Shown here: positions 1 to 5,758 of the stretch, one piece after another
How the letters are laid out: every line of letters begins with the position of its first letter
Numbering within the stretch: the stretch's first letter is position 1
Source: Hyphomicrobiales bacterium
GTDB taxonomy: Bacteria > Pseudomonadota > Alphaproteobacteria > Rhizobiales > Afifellaceae
Assembly: GCA_013812985.1 (NCBI GenBank)
Contig: JACCSN010000836.1
Span: forward strand, 1-6,646
Length of the DNA stretch: 6,646 nt
Direction of reading: 5' to 3'
Translations under genes and position numbers: made by a program
Notes under the pieces: generated by a model
Told to the model about the DNA's origin: nothing
Seen by the model: the letters and a program-made list of their open reading frames with translations, nothing else
Databases searched by the model: none

Positions 1-54
1 GATGTGGCGCTCGCGTCCCAACCCGGCCCACCGGCGACTTCGATCCCAAATCAC
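1..54 (-). CDS. Possible start of a downstream gene (partial, GTG start)
   Basis: A GTG codon at 54-52 overlaps the TGA stop of the CobW-type gene by four bases (GTGA), the usual arrangement for translationally coupled genes. The frame stays open for all 18 codons to the window edge and would begin V/M-I-W-D-R-S-R-R-W. No clear Shine-Dalgarno motif precedes it, and an 18-codon open frame is not surprising at this GC content. No function can be assigned. The alternative is that this is simply intergenic DNA after the last gene of the group. Confidence 0.3.
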   Translation of the reverse strand, partial: MIWDRSRRWAGLGRERHI

Positions 55-1031
55 GGAGCGGGGCTGCCGCTTGCAAAATAGCGGAGCGAGCGCGACAGAT
101 CTTGTGCTTCGTAGCCGCGGCCGATCACCACCACCGCATTGTCCTCGCGGCCGTCCGCGTCATCGCTCTCCGGCAGGATCTCGGGGGACGGCACGATCCG
201 GCGCACGCTTTGCAGGAGCAGCCGGCCGGCCGGGGTTCGCACCACGCCCTTGACCCGCATCACATCGTCGCCGCGCGCGTGCAGCAAGGCGCTGAGCCAG
301 ACGCTGAACGCGGTCCAGTCGACACTTTCGTCGATGATCAACTTAGTGGCGAAGATCCGCGGCCCGGCCGCCGCTAGGCCGCCCAGGGCCGGCAAAGCTT
401 CGGCGGTGGCCGCCGCGAAATCCGGCAGCGGCTGCGCCGACCCGCGCACCGCGCCCGAAATATCCGCGCCCGGATTGAGCTCGCGCAGCGTCGCCGACAG
501 CTTGCCGAGAGCCGCATCCGCGGCTTCGTCGATCTTGGTCACGACCAAGCGGTCGGCGACCTCGACCTGGCGGCGGCCCAGCCGCTCGGAGCGCAGCTGG
601 TCGAGGCCGTGGACCGCGTCCACCGCCACCACGATCTCGCTTACGACGATATGGTGGACGAGGACGGGGTCGCTGCGGATCGCCTCGACGATACGGCCCG
701 GATCGGCGAGGCCGCTTGTCTCCAGCACAATCCGCTCAAGTCGGGGTCTCGGCGCATCATCGCCGACGCGACCGTCGGCGATGACGCGCAGCAAGTGCAG
801 GAGCGTTTCGATCTTCTCGCAGCAGGCGCAGCCGCCGGCGAGCACCGCCAGTCTGGTCGACTTGCCGAGCAGGAGGTCGTCGACCGGCACGTCCGCCGCC
901 TCATTGACGACCACGAACGCATCCTTCAGCATCCCGTGATGGAGCTGGTGGCGCAGCCAAGTCGTCTTGCCGGATCCAAGGAAGCCGCCGAGGACGGTCA
1001 GCTTCATCCGGCCTTCGATGGGTTCCGGCAC
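51..1031 (-). CDS. CobW/P47K-family GTPase (putative metallochaperone)
   Basis: This 326-residue protein is a complete G3E-family (CobW/COG0523) GTPase, a group that inserts or delivers metals, often zinc, to client enzymes. The Walker A/P-loop GGFLGSGKTT is at residues 15-24. The family's metal-binding CxCC motif appears as GGCACC (Cys68, Cys70, Cys71), an ETSG switch motif is at 104-107, and the guanine-specificity motif is TKID at 165-168 rather than the usual NKxD. A CobW C-terminal domain spans roughly 228-320 (FSVWLSALL, VKGVVR, VVVIGRGY). The start is GTG, preceded by AAAGGGG at a six-base spacing; an internal ATG at residue 9, just before the P-loop strand, is the alternative start. 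It lies 11 bases after the small CxxC gene, so the two are almost surely co-transcribed. Context suggests it serves the metal-dependent hydrolases of this locus, but no client is proven. The family call is firm; metal and partner are inference. Confidence 0.92.
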   Translation of the reverse strand: MPEPIEGRMKLTVLGGFLGSGKTTWLRHQLHHGMLKDAFVVVNEAADVPVDDLLLGKSTRLAVLAGGCACCEKIETLLHLLRVIADGRVGDDAPRPRLERIVLETSGLADPGRIVEAIRSDPVLVHHIVVSEIVVAVDAVHGLDQLRSERLGRRQVEVADRLVVTKIDEAADAALGKLSATLRELNPGADISGAVRGSAQPLPDFAAATAEALPALGGLAAAGPRIFATKLIIDESVDWTAFSVWLSALLHARGDDVMRVKGVVRTPAGRLLLQSVRRIVPSPEILPESDDADGREDNAVVVIGRGYEAQDLSRSLRYFASGSPAP

Positions 1032-1042
1032 CTCAAGCCCCT

Positions 1043-1354
1043 TTATGCCGCGTCCACGGCCGGGGCGCCGATGAACCGCGGATCGAGCGGGTCAATGCGC
1101 TGCCGGCCGAGGCGCTCCGCCGCCGTCCAGAGCTCGGCCAGATCGGCTACGATGACCTGGCTTCCTGTCAAGTTAGCGAGCACGATTCCCGGCGTCTGAA
1201 TACTGTCATGCGCGCTGAATCCGAAAGCGGGCAGGATGGATTGCAGAACCTGCATCCGCCGGAAGCGCGCCCGCACACGCTCGTGCGGGGAAGGGCCGAA
1301 TCCGGCCTCGGTCCAGTGTCCGGGCGCGGCCGGAAATCCGCAGGTCGCGCACAT
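1043..1354 (-). CDS. Small CxxC protein of unknown function, 103 residues
   Basis: I do not recognise a named family. The protein opens with MCATCGFPAAPGHWTEAG, placing a CxxC pair (Cys2, Cys5) and a His (His13) at the extreme N terminus, a plausible metal or redox site. It continues with a basic stretch (RVRARFRR, about 27-33), then a more hydrophobic part including GIVLANLTGSQVIVADLAELW (about 56-76), and ends in a Pro/Asp/Ala tail. There is no signal peptide or convincing membrane helix. I chose the ATG at 1354 because GGAGAGGACA sits directly upstream. A longer 115-residue form could start at a TTG at 1390 that overlaps the deacetylase stop (TTGA) and has GAGGTGA before it. It lies 11 bases upstream of the CobW gene and immediately after the deacetylase, so a three-gene unit is likely. 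A role as metal-handling partner of the GTPase is only a hypothesis. Confidence 0.78.
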   Translation of the reverse strand: MCATCGFPAAPGHWTEAGFGPSPHERVRARFRRMQVLQSILPAFGFSAHDSIQTPGIVLANLTGSQVIVADLAELWTAAERLGRQRIDPLDPRFIGAPAVDAA

Positions 1355-1386
1355 TGTCCTCTCCGCGCCTGGAACGAATGTCGAGA

Positions 1387-2292
1387 TCAAATCACCTCGG
1401 GACGAGCCTTGCCATCGAACGGATATCTGCCTCGGAAGTCTTCGGCGATCTCCTCGAACGTCGCCCAGCGCACGCCCTCATGGCCGTTGATATAATCAAT
1501 CAGCCGCTCAAGCATCATCAGGACCTGCGGGCGGCCGCTCACGTCCGGGTGGATAGTAAATGGGAACACGGCGTAATCCATCTCGCGGTAAACCCAGTCG
1601 AACTGATCGCGCCACAACTCTTCAATGTCGCGTGGATTAACAAAGCCGTGGCTGTTGGGCGCCTTTTTCATGAACATCATGGGCGGCAGGTCGTCGACGT
1701 ACCAATTGGCTCCGATCTCCACAAGGTCGATTTCGTTTCCGTGCTTCAGCGGCTTCATCCACTCCTCGGCCCGCCTGGAATAGTCGATCGTGGTCCACGA
1801 ATCGCCGACCCGCGCATAGAAGGGCTGGAAATCGCGGTAGCCCTGGCTGTGATCGTATTTGAAGCCATATTTCTGCAGCAGCGCAGCGGTGGACCCCGAC
1901 ATCTCCCACCAGGGCGCGACATAGCCGCGTGGGCGCCGGCCGGAGAGCTTCTCGATCAGCTCGATCGATTTGACGAGCACCGCCTCTTCCTGGGTGGGCG
2001 TCATGGCGATCGGGTTCTCGTGTAGGTAACCGTGCGCGCCGATCTCATGGCCTTCGTCGGCGATGCGCTTCACCTGGTCGGGAAACGTCTCGATGGAGTG
2101 GCCGGGAATGAAAAAGCTCGTCCGCAGACCGTATTTCTTGAAAAGGTTGAGCAACCGGATGTTGCCAACCTCGCTGGCGAAGATGCCGCGCTGGATGTCC
2201 GATGGGGAATCAGCACCGCCGTAGGAGCCGATCCAGCCTGCGACGGAGTCGATATCGGTGCCGAACGCGCAAAGGATTTCCTTCTTGGCCAA
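1387..2292 (-). CDS. CE4 polysaccharide deacetylase-family hydrolase, HpPgdA-like
   Basis: This 301-residue protein belongs to carbohydrate esterase family 4 (NodB fold), in the subgroup that includes Helicobacter pylori PgdA and is more distantly related to the PuuE allantoinase. Using the TTG start it begins [20 protein letters not shown], matching the family N terminus as I remember it. The metal-site Asp lies in the TDID motif (Asp13/Asp15) and the metal-binding HxxxH is at His87/His91 within HGYLHENP. Other family blocks are [10 protein letters not shown] (61-70), GYVAPWWE (123-130), [12 protein letters not shown] (196-207) and the late motif TIHPD (His248). There is no signal peptide, so a cytoplasmic enzyme is likely. 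In H. pylori the relative acts on peptidoglycan; beside a hydantoinase and a carbamoylase, a small cyclic amide or acylated amine substrate is more plausible here (inference). The TTG (2292-2290) is preceded by GAGGAGGAG at six bases; upstream ATG codons at 2319 and 2610 lack such a site and add sequence unlike the family. The gene is followed directly by the CxxC protein. Confidence 0.9.
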   Translation of the reverse strand: MAKKEILCAFGTDIDSVAGWIGSYGGADSPSDIQRGIFASEVGNIRLLNLFKKYGLRTSFFIPGHSIETFPDQVKRIADEGHEIGAHGYLHENPIAMTPTQEEAVLVKSIELIEKLSGRRPRGYVAPWWEMSGSTAALLQKYGFKYDHSQGYRDFQPFYARVGDSWTTIDYSRRAEEWMKPLKHGNEIDLVEIGANWYVDDLPPMMFMKKAPNSHGFVNPRDIEELWRDQFDWVYREMDYAVFPFTIHPDVSGRPQVLMMLERLIDYINGHEGVRWATFEEIAEDFRGRYPFDGKARPEVI

Positions 2293-2298
2293 AGTCAG

Positions 2299-2307
2299 CT
2301 CCTCCTC
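2299..2307 (-). promoter_or_regulatory. Strong ribosome binding site fixing a TTG start
   Basis: The minus strand reads GAGGAGGAG, then CTGACT, then TTG at 2292-2290. This near-perfect Shine-Dalgarno sequence at a six-base spacing, together with family-like protein sequence beginning exactly at that codon, decides the deacetylase start against the ATG 27 bases upstream. Confidence 0.7.
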
Positions 2308-2393
2308 AAGGCACGACATCAATGGCGAAGGCGGCTCGTTCCCGCGGGCGCTCGCCTCCGCGTAATCCGGCGACTGTCGACTATGACGACCGT

Positions 2394-2450
2394 TGTTGCA
2401 ACATCGCTGGAGCGATTCTGGCCTGGCGCAAAATGGCATCTGCGATGTTG
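2394..2450. promoter_or_regulatory. Candidate operator: palindrome plus distal half-site
   Basis: TGTTGCAACA (2394-2403) is a perfect palindrome with matching outer bases (CG at 2391-2392, CG at 2405-2406). Its right half extended, CAACATCGC, recurs inverted at 2442-2450, giving three TGTTG half-sites across 57 bases. Such an arrangement in a divergent intergenic region would fit binding by a dimeric regulator, possibly with looping. The regulator family cannot be named from the site, and chance is possible for elements this short. Confidence 0.35.
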
Positions 2451-2534
2451 ATGAAGCACCTGCGACACTCGCTGCGCGACCCGATAGCCGGACGCGACGA
2501 GCAGGCGCTGGCGTCGTGCTGCAGCCGATAGCTA

Positions 2535-2561
2535 TTGACTCCGGCTGCTCCTGGCTACGAT
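2535..2561 (+). promoter_or_regulatory. Candidate sigma-70-type promoter for DUF3830 gene
   Basis: TTGACT at 2535-2540 is a good -35 element, followed after 15 bases by TACGAT at 2556-2561, a four-of-six match to TATAAT. The spacing is short of the ideal 17. It would give a leader of roughly 30 bases before the ATG at 2601. The -35 sits inside a GCAGCCG/CGGCTGC inverted repeat (2521-2548) and partly overlaps the palindrome ATAGCTAT (2528-2535), so repression at this site is conceivable. Confidence 0.3.
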
Positions 2562-2600
2562 TTTGCCGGCAGTTTCTCCCTTGATCGGCACTGAAATCGC

Positions 2601-3014
2601 ATGAACCCACTACGGATAATCATCGCTGACATGGCTTTCGACGCCAGGCTGGAGGCCGATGCCGCGCCGCGCACCTGCGAAGCGTTTATGACTCGGCTGC
2701 CGTATGTGGGGCGGATCGTGCATGTCCGCTGGAGCGGCGAGGCCGTGTGGATGCCATTGGGCGATTACGCGTTCGGCGTTGATTACGAGAACCACACCAG
2801 CTTTCCAGCGCCGGGTCAGATCATTCTATTCCCCGGTGGCATCAGCGAAACGGAAATCCTGCTCGCCTATGGCGGCGTCCGTTTCGCCAGCAAGGTGGGC
2901 CAGCTCGCCGGAAACCACTTCATAACGATTACATCGGAACTGGAGAGGCTGCCGGAAATCGGCCGGCGGACGCTTTGGGAAGGCGCGCTGCCGATCCGTT
3001 TTGAACTCGCCTGA
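2601..3014 (+). CDS. DUF3830 cyclophilin-like family protein
   Basis: This 137-residue protein matches, by recall, the DUF3830 family, which adopts a small cyclophilin-like beta-barrel; its biochemical role is not established. Recognisable blocks in order are a first beta-strand pair ([14 protein letters not shown], 5-18), the helix start APRTCEAF (22-29), [14 protein letters not shown] (41-54), [13 protein letters not shown] (68-80), an [10 protein letters not shown] segment (82-91) and GNHFITIT (104-111). There is no signal peptide. The ATG at 2601 keeps the first strand intact, whereas the Met at residue 11 would remove it; no strong ribosome binding site is visible. It is the only plus-strand gene here, converging on the cyclodeaminase gene 45 bases away and divergent from the deacetylase. 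My recollection is that such proteins often neighbour hydantoinases and amidases, suggesting ligand binding or a lyase/isomerase-like step on the same substrates (inference). Confidence 0.85.
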   Translation: MNPLRIIIADMAFDARLEADAAPRTCEAFMTRLPYVGRIVHVRWSGEAVWMPLGDYAFGVDYENHTSFPAPGQIILFPGGISETEILLAYGGVRFASKVGQLAGNHFITITSELERLPEIGRRTLWEGALPIRFELA

Positions 3015-3059
3015 ATTACTGCAGCCCGGCGGAGCGGAGCTCGGCAGCCGCGGCCGGAT

Positions 3060-4073
3060 TCACGTCGAAATCATCTTCTTCTCGATGCCGACGCCGGCCG
3101 CCAGGGCGCGCTCGTATTCGAGCGGCACGGTGGCGGAATCCTGGAGCGCGATGCCGGTCGAATCGAACAAGGTGATCTCGTCGTCCGAGGTCCGGCCGGG
3201 CTTCTTGCCGGTGATGATCTCGCCGATCTCGCCGGCGATGTCGGCCTCGGTGATCAGGCCCTCCGACAGCGGCACGTTGATCTCGCCGTCGGTGCGGCAC
3301 TGGCGAATATCGTCGACGAAGATGCGGGCGCGCTGCAAAAGCTTTCCCTCAATCTCCTGATCGCCCTTCTTGTCGGCCCCGACAGCGGCGATGTGGGTGC
3401 CGGGCGAGATCCATTCCGCCTTGACGACCGGCTCGCGGGCCGGGGTGATGGTCACTACCACGTCGGCGCCGCGCACGACCTCTTCCACGCTGGTTGAGGT
3501 GCTGATCTCGAAACCGTCGTATTTGGGCTGCTGCTGCTTGACAAAATGGTCGAGCGTGGACTGGCTGCGGCTCCACACCCGCACCTCCTCCCACGGGAAC
3601 ACGACGTTGAGCGTGGCGAGCGCGCCTTCGGCCATGTTGCCGGCCCCAACGATCGCCAGCTTTCGGGAATCCTTGCGCGCCATCCATTTGGCCGACACGG
3701 CGGCGGCCGAGCCGGTGCGCATGACGGTGTGGTAGCTGCCGTCGACGATGGCGAGCGGAAATCCCGTCTCCGGGTGAGTATAGATCAGGATGGAGAACAC
3801 AGTGGGCAGGTTGAAGCGCGAGCGGTTCCACTCGCGGATCGACACCCACTTGCAGGCCGCCGCGTGCGGCTCCTCGATGTAGGACGGCATGGCTTCCCAC
3901 TCGCCGGGAAACCGGTCGAGCACGATGTGGCTCTTCGGATCCATGTAGAAGCGGCCCTCGCCGTGCATCCGGTAGGCCTGCTCGACGCAGTCATTATATT
4001 CCGCCGGGGTCAGCAGCCCAATCATCTCGCTGCGGCCCAGGATCAGTGTCTTGCGGTTGGCCCAGTTTTCCAT
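3060..4073 (-). CDS. Ornithine cyclodeaminase/mu-crystallin family protein
   Basis: This 337-residue protein is full length for the family, which includes ornithine cyclodeaminase, alanine dehydrogenase of the archaeal type and cyclic-imine reductases acting on delta1-pyrroline-2-carboxylate. The NAD(P)-binding Rossmann fold centres on VGAGNMAEG (142-150). Family positions are preserved: the substrate/catalytic Lys in CKWVS (Lys75), Arg119 in MRTGSAAAVSAKW, the acid in VGADKKGDQE (Asp234) and the late motif FDSTGIALQD (303-312). It begins at ATG 4073, preceded by AGGGGAG at a five-base spacing; no signal peptide is present, so it acts in the cytoplasm. It lies 187 bases downstream of the hydantoinase gene, with repeats in between, so co-transcription is possible but not assured. 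It may turn over the amino acid released by the carbamoylase or reduce an imine derived from it. The exact reaction (deamination, dehydrogenation or imine reduction) cannot be read from sequence. Confidence 0.92.
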   Translation of the reverse strand: MENWANRKTLILGRSEMIGLLTPAEYNDCVEQAYRMHGEGRFYMDPKSHIVLDRFPGEWEAMPSYIEEPHAAACKWVSIREWNRSRFNLPTVFSILIYTHPETGFPLAIVDGSYHTVMRTGSAAAVSAKWMARKDSRKLAIVGAGNMAEGALATLNVVFPWEEVRVWSRSQSTLDHFVKQQQPKYDGFEISTSTSVEEVVRGADVVVTITPAREPVVKAEWISPGTHIAAVGADKKGDQEIEGKLLQRARIFVDDIRQCRTDGEINVPLSEGLITEADIAGEIGEIITGKKPGRTSDDEITLFDSTGIALQDSATVPLEYERALAAGVGIEKKMIST

Positions 4074-4078
4074 CGGCT

Positions 4079-4085
4079 CTCCCCT
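4079..4085 (-). promoter_or_regulatory. Ribosome binding site of the cyclodeaminase-like gene
   Basis: AGGGGAG on the minus strand lies five bases before the ATG at 4073-4071, supporting that start over the internal Met at residue 17. Confidence 0.6.
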
Positions 4086-4105
4086 TTATTGTCTGCCGCC
4101 ATCCA

Positions 4106-4150
4106 CGCCCTCATCATGAGGCGCCCACAGCGGGCCTCCGGAGGATCGGA
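4106..4150. repeat. Palindromic intergenic repeat, copy A
   Basis: It begins CGCCCTCATCATGAGG, containing the palindrome CCTCATCATGAGG (4109-4121), and continues with a small GCCC/GGGC hairpin (4123-4135) and CCTCCGGAGG. It matches copy B read in reverse complement at 13 of the first 16 bases and again at 8 of 9 around AGCGGGCCT. The layout TGAGG, inner stem, CCTC, GGATG resembles a dispersed palindromic repeat I associate with Bradyrhizobium and Rhodopseudomonas genomes; that identity is from memory. Confidence 0.55.
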
Positions 4151-4166
4151 TGCGATACGCCAGATG

Positions 4167-4215
4167 GACCCTCGTGGTTCCAGGCTCGCTTCGCTCGCAC
4201 CTCACCATCAGGGCG
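4167..4215. repeat. Palindromic intergenic repeat, copy B (opposite orientation)
   Basis: The outer arms CCCTCGTGGT (4169-4178) and ACCATCAGGG (4204-4213) pair at eight Watson-Crick positions plus a G-T, and AGG/CCT (4182-4184/4200-4202) pairs inside, around a CTCGCTTCGCTCGC core. It is a diverged inverted copy of the repeat at 4106-4150. Translated across this element, the plus strand gives SRLASLAPHH, a string I recall from spurious ORF calls in Bradyrhizobium repeats. As RNA it could act as a stem-loop limiting or stabilising transcript between the hydantoinase and the cyclodeaminase-like gene. Confidence 0.6.
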
Positions 4216-4260
4216 TTGGCGCTATCACCTACGTCTTGAGGCAAACTGCGTGCGCGTCCG

Positions 4261-5718
4261 TCACACGCCGATCGGCATGTGGTCGGGCGAGCGGCTGATG
4301 GCGCGCGGGGCCGTGAGTTCTTTCCATTTGGAGAGCGCCTGGTTCACGGCCGGAAACGGCCGCCGCTTGATCTCCTTGCCGCGTCCAGGGCGCGGCTGGT
4401 CGTTCTTGCCGTGCGACCAGACGACTTCGCCGCGTGAGATCGTGTAGCGAGCCAGCCCATTCACCTGGAATCCTTCGAAGACGTTGTAATCGATGATCGA
4501 TTTCTGGTTGGCCGCCGAGATGGTCTTGGACAGTTTCGGATCCCAGACGACAAGGTCGGCGTCGGACCCGGGCAGGATGGCGCCCTTGCGCGGATAGATG
4601 TTCAGTATCTGGGCAATGTTGGTCGAGGTCACGGCGACGAACTCGTTCATCGTGATGCGCCCCTTTTCCACTCCCTTTGTCCAAAGGACCGAAAGCCGAT
4701 CCTCGAGCCCGCCGGTGCCGTTGGGAATTTTGGTGAAATCGCCGAGGCCGGTGCGCTTCTGCTCGCTGGTGAAGGCGCAATGGTCGGTGGCGACCACCTG
4801 CAGCGAGCCGGCGGACAGGCCCGCCCACAGGCTGTCCTGGTGCGACTTATCGCGGAACGGCGGCGACATGACCCGGCGCGCCGCATAGTCCCAATCGCGG
4901 TTGAAATATTCCGTCTCGTCCAGCGTCAGGTGCTGGATCAACGGCTCGCCGTAGACCCGCATGCCTTTTTGACGCGCCCGGCGAATGGCTTCGTGGGCCT
5001 GCTCGCTCGATGTGTGGACGATATAGACCGGCACGCCCGCCGCGTCGGCGATCATGATCGCGCGGTTGGCTGCCTCCCCTTCGACCTCGGGCGGGCGGGA
5101 GTAGGCGTGCGCCTCCGGGCCGGACAGGCCTTCGGCCATATACTTCTGCTGCAGGGCGGCAATGATGTCGCCGTTCTCGGCATGGACCAAGGGCAGCGCG
5201 CCCAGGGCGGCGCAGCGCTGGAACGACGCGAACATCTCGTCGTCGTTGACCATCAGCGCGCCTTTGTAGGCCATGAAGTGCTTGAAGGTATTGATGCCGC
5301 GCTCGACGACCTTGCCCATCTCGTCGAAATGCTTTTCCGACCAGCCGTTGACGCACATGTGGAACGAATAGTCGGAGGAGGCTTGGCGGGTGGCCTTCTC
5401 CTCCCAATCGGCGAGCGCGGCGAGCATGCCTCCCGGGCCGGGGATGACGAAATCGACGATGGTGGTCGTGCCGCCGGACAGGGCGGCGAAGGTGCCGCTC
5501 TCCCAGGTCTCGGCCGCCGTGGTGCCCATGAAAGGCATTTCCAGATGCGTGTGCGGGTCGATGCCGCCGGGCATCACGTAGGCGCCCTCGGCGTCCACCA
5601 CCGTATCGCCTTTGAGGTTCTCGCCGATGGCGGCGATCTTCTCGCCCTCGACCAGGATGTCCGCTTCGTAAGTCCTGTCCGCGGCGACGATGGTGCCACC
5701 CTTGATCACTGTCGACAT
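4261..5718 (-). CDS. hydA: Hydantoinase / dihydropyrimidinase
   Basis: This 485-residue cytoplasmic amidohydrolase hydrolyses the ring of dihydropyrimidines or 5-monosubstituted hydantoins to N-carbamoyl amino acids, using a binuclear metal centre, usually zinc. All expected ligands are visible: His56 and His58 in GGIDPHTHLE, the lysine that becomes carboxylated (Lys146 in TFKHFMAYK), His179 in VHAEN, His235 in YIVHTSSE and Asp312 in ATDHCAF. The conserved Tyr151 and the PNGTGGLEDRLSVL substrate-loop region (332-345) are present. The length is typical. The start is ATG 5718, preceded by GGGAG six bases upstream; the open frame extends 25 codons further upstream but those residues overlap the end of the previous gene and are not family-like. 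It lies 40 bases after the carbamoylase, forming the classic two-enzyme pair that converts hydantoins to D-amino acids. Natural substrate is uncertain; a hydantoin-type role is favoured over pyrimidine breakdown because of the partner enzyme. Confidence 0.95.
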   Translation of the reverse strand: MSTVIKGGTIVAADRTYEADILVEGEKIAAIGENLKGDTVVDAEGAYVMPGGIDPHTHLEMPFMGTTAAETWESGTFAALSGGTTTIVDFVIPGPGGMLAALADWEEKATRQASSDYSFHMCVNGWSEKHFDEMGKVVERGINTFKHFMAYKGALMVNDDEMFASFQRCAALGALPLVHAENGDIIAALQQKYMAEGLSGPEAHAYSRPPEVEGEAANRAIMIADAAGVPVYIVHTSSEQAHEAIRRARQKGMRVYGEPLIQHLTLDETEYFNRDWDYAARRVMSPPFRDKSHQDSLWAGLSAGSLQVVATDHCAFTSEQKRTGLGDFTKIPNGTGGLEDRLSVLWTKGVEKGRITMNEFVAVTSTNIAQILNIYPRKGAILPGSDADLVVWDPKLSKTISAANQKSIIDYNVFEGFQVNGLARYTISRGEVVWSHGKNDQPRPGRGKEIKRRPFPAVNQALSKWKELTAPRAISRSPDHMPIGV

Positions 5719-5758
5719 TTTTGGCTCCCGAGACTCTGTTGTTCCGTTCAGGCTCGCT

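Larger units (their letters stand above)
2293..2600. other. Gene-free divergent control region (308 bases)
   Basis: This stretch separates the divergently transcribed deacetylase (minus) and DUF3830 gene (plus). Although a minus-strand frame stays open through it, its translation is low-complexity Arg/Ser/Pro-rich and unlike the CE4 family, so I treat it as non-coding. It holds several inverted repeats: TGTTGCAACA at 2394-2403 (perfect 10-base palindrome), CAACATCGC at 2399-2407 mirrored by GCGATGTTG at 2442-2450, and GCAGCCG at 2521-2527 mirrored by CGGCTGC at 2542-2548. A possible promoter toward DUF3830 lies near its right end. No tRNA or recognisable riboswitch was seen. Confidence 0.6.

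Noticed and set aside
139..939. 266-codon open frame on the plus strand
   Set aside because: It is antisense to the CobW gene and gives a Ser/Arg/Thr-rich translation without domains, an artefact of high GC third positions opposite a real gene.
1387..2292. Naming the CE4 protein PuuE allantoinase or PgdA outright
   Set aside because: The fold and metal motif are shared, but substrate cannot be decided from sequence alone, so no gene symbol was given.
2293..2610. 106-residue N-terminal extension of the deacetylase frame
   Set aside because: Arg/Ser/Pro-rich, no signal peptide or domain, overlaps the DUF3830 start, and a much better start exists at TTG 2292.
3015..3059. Possible bidirectional terminator between the convergent DUF3830 and cyclodeaminase-like genes
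   Set aside because: Only short GC-rich complementarity (CCGGC/GCCGG) is present, with mismatches and no T tract on either strand, so an intrinsic terminator cannot be supported.
3546..4298. 250-codon open frame on the plus strand running through the intergenic repeats
   Set aside because: Most of it is antisense to the cyclodeaminase-like gene and the rest translates the palindromic repeats (SRLASLAPHH), a known type of spurious call.
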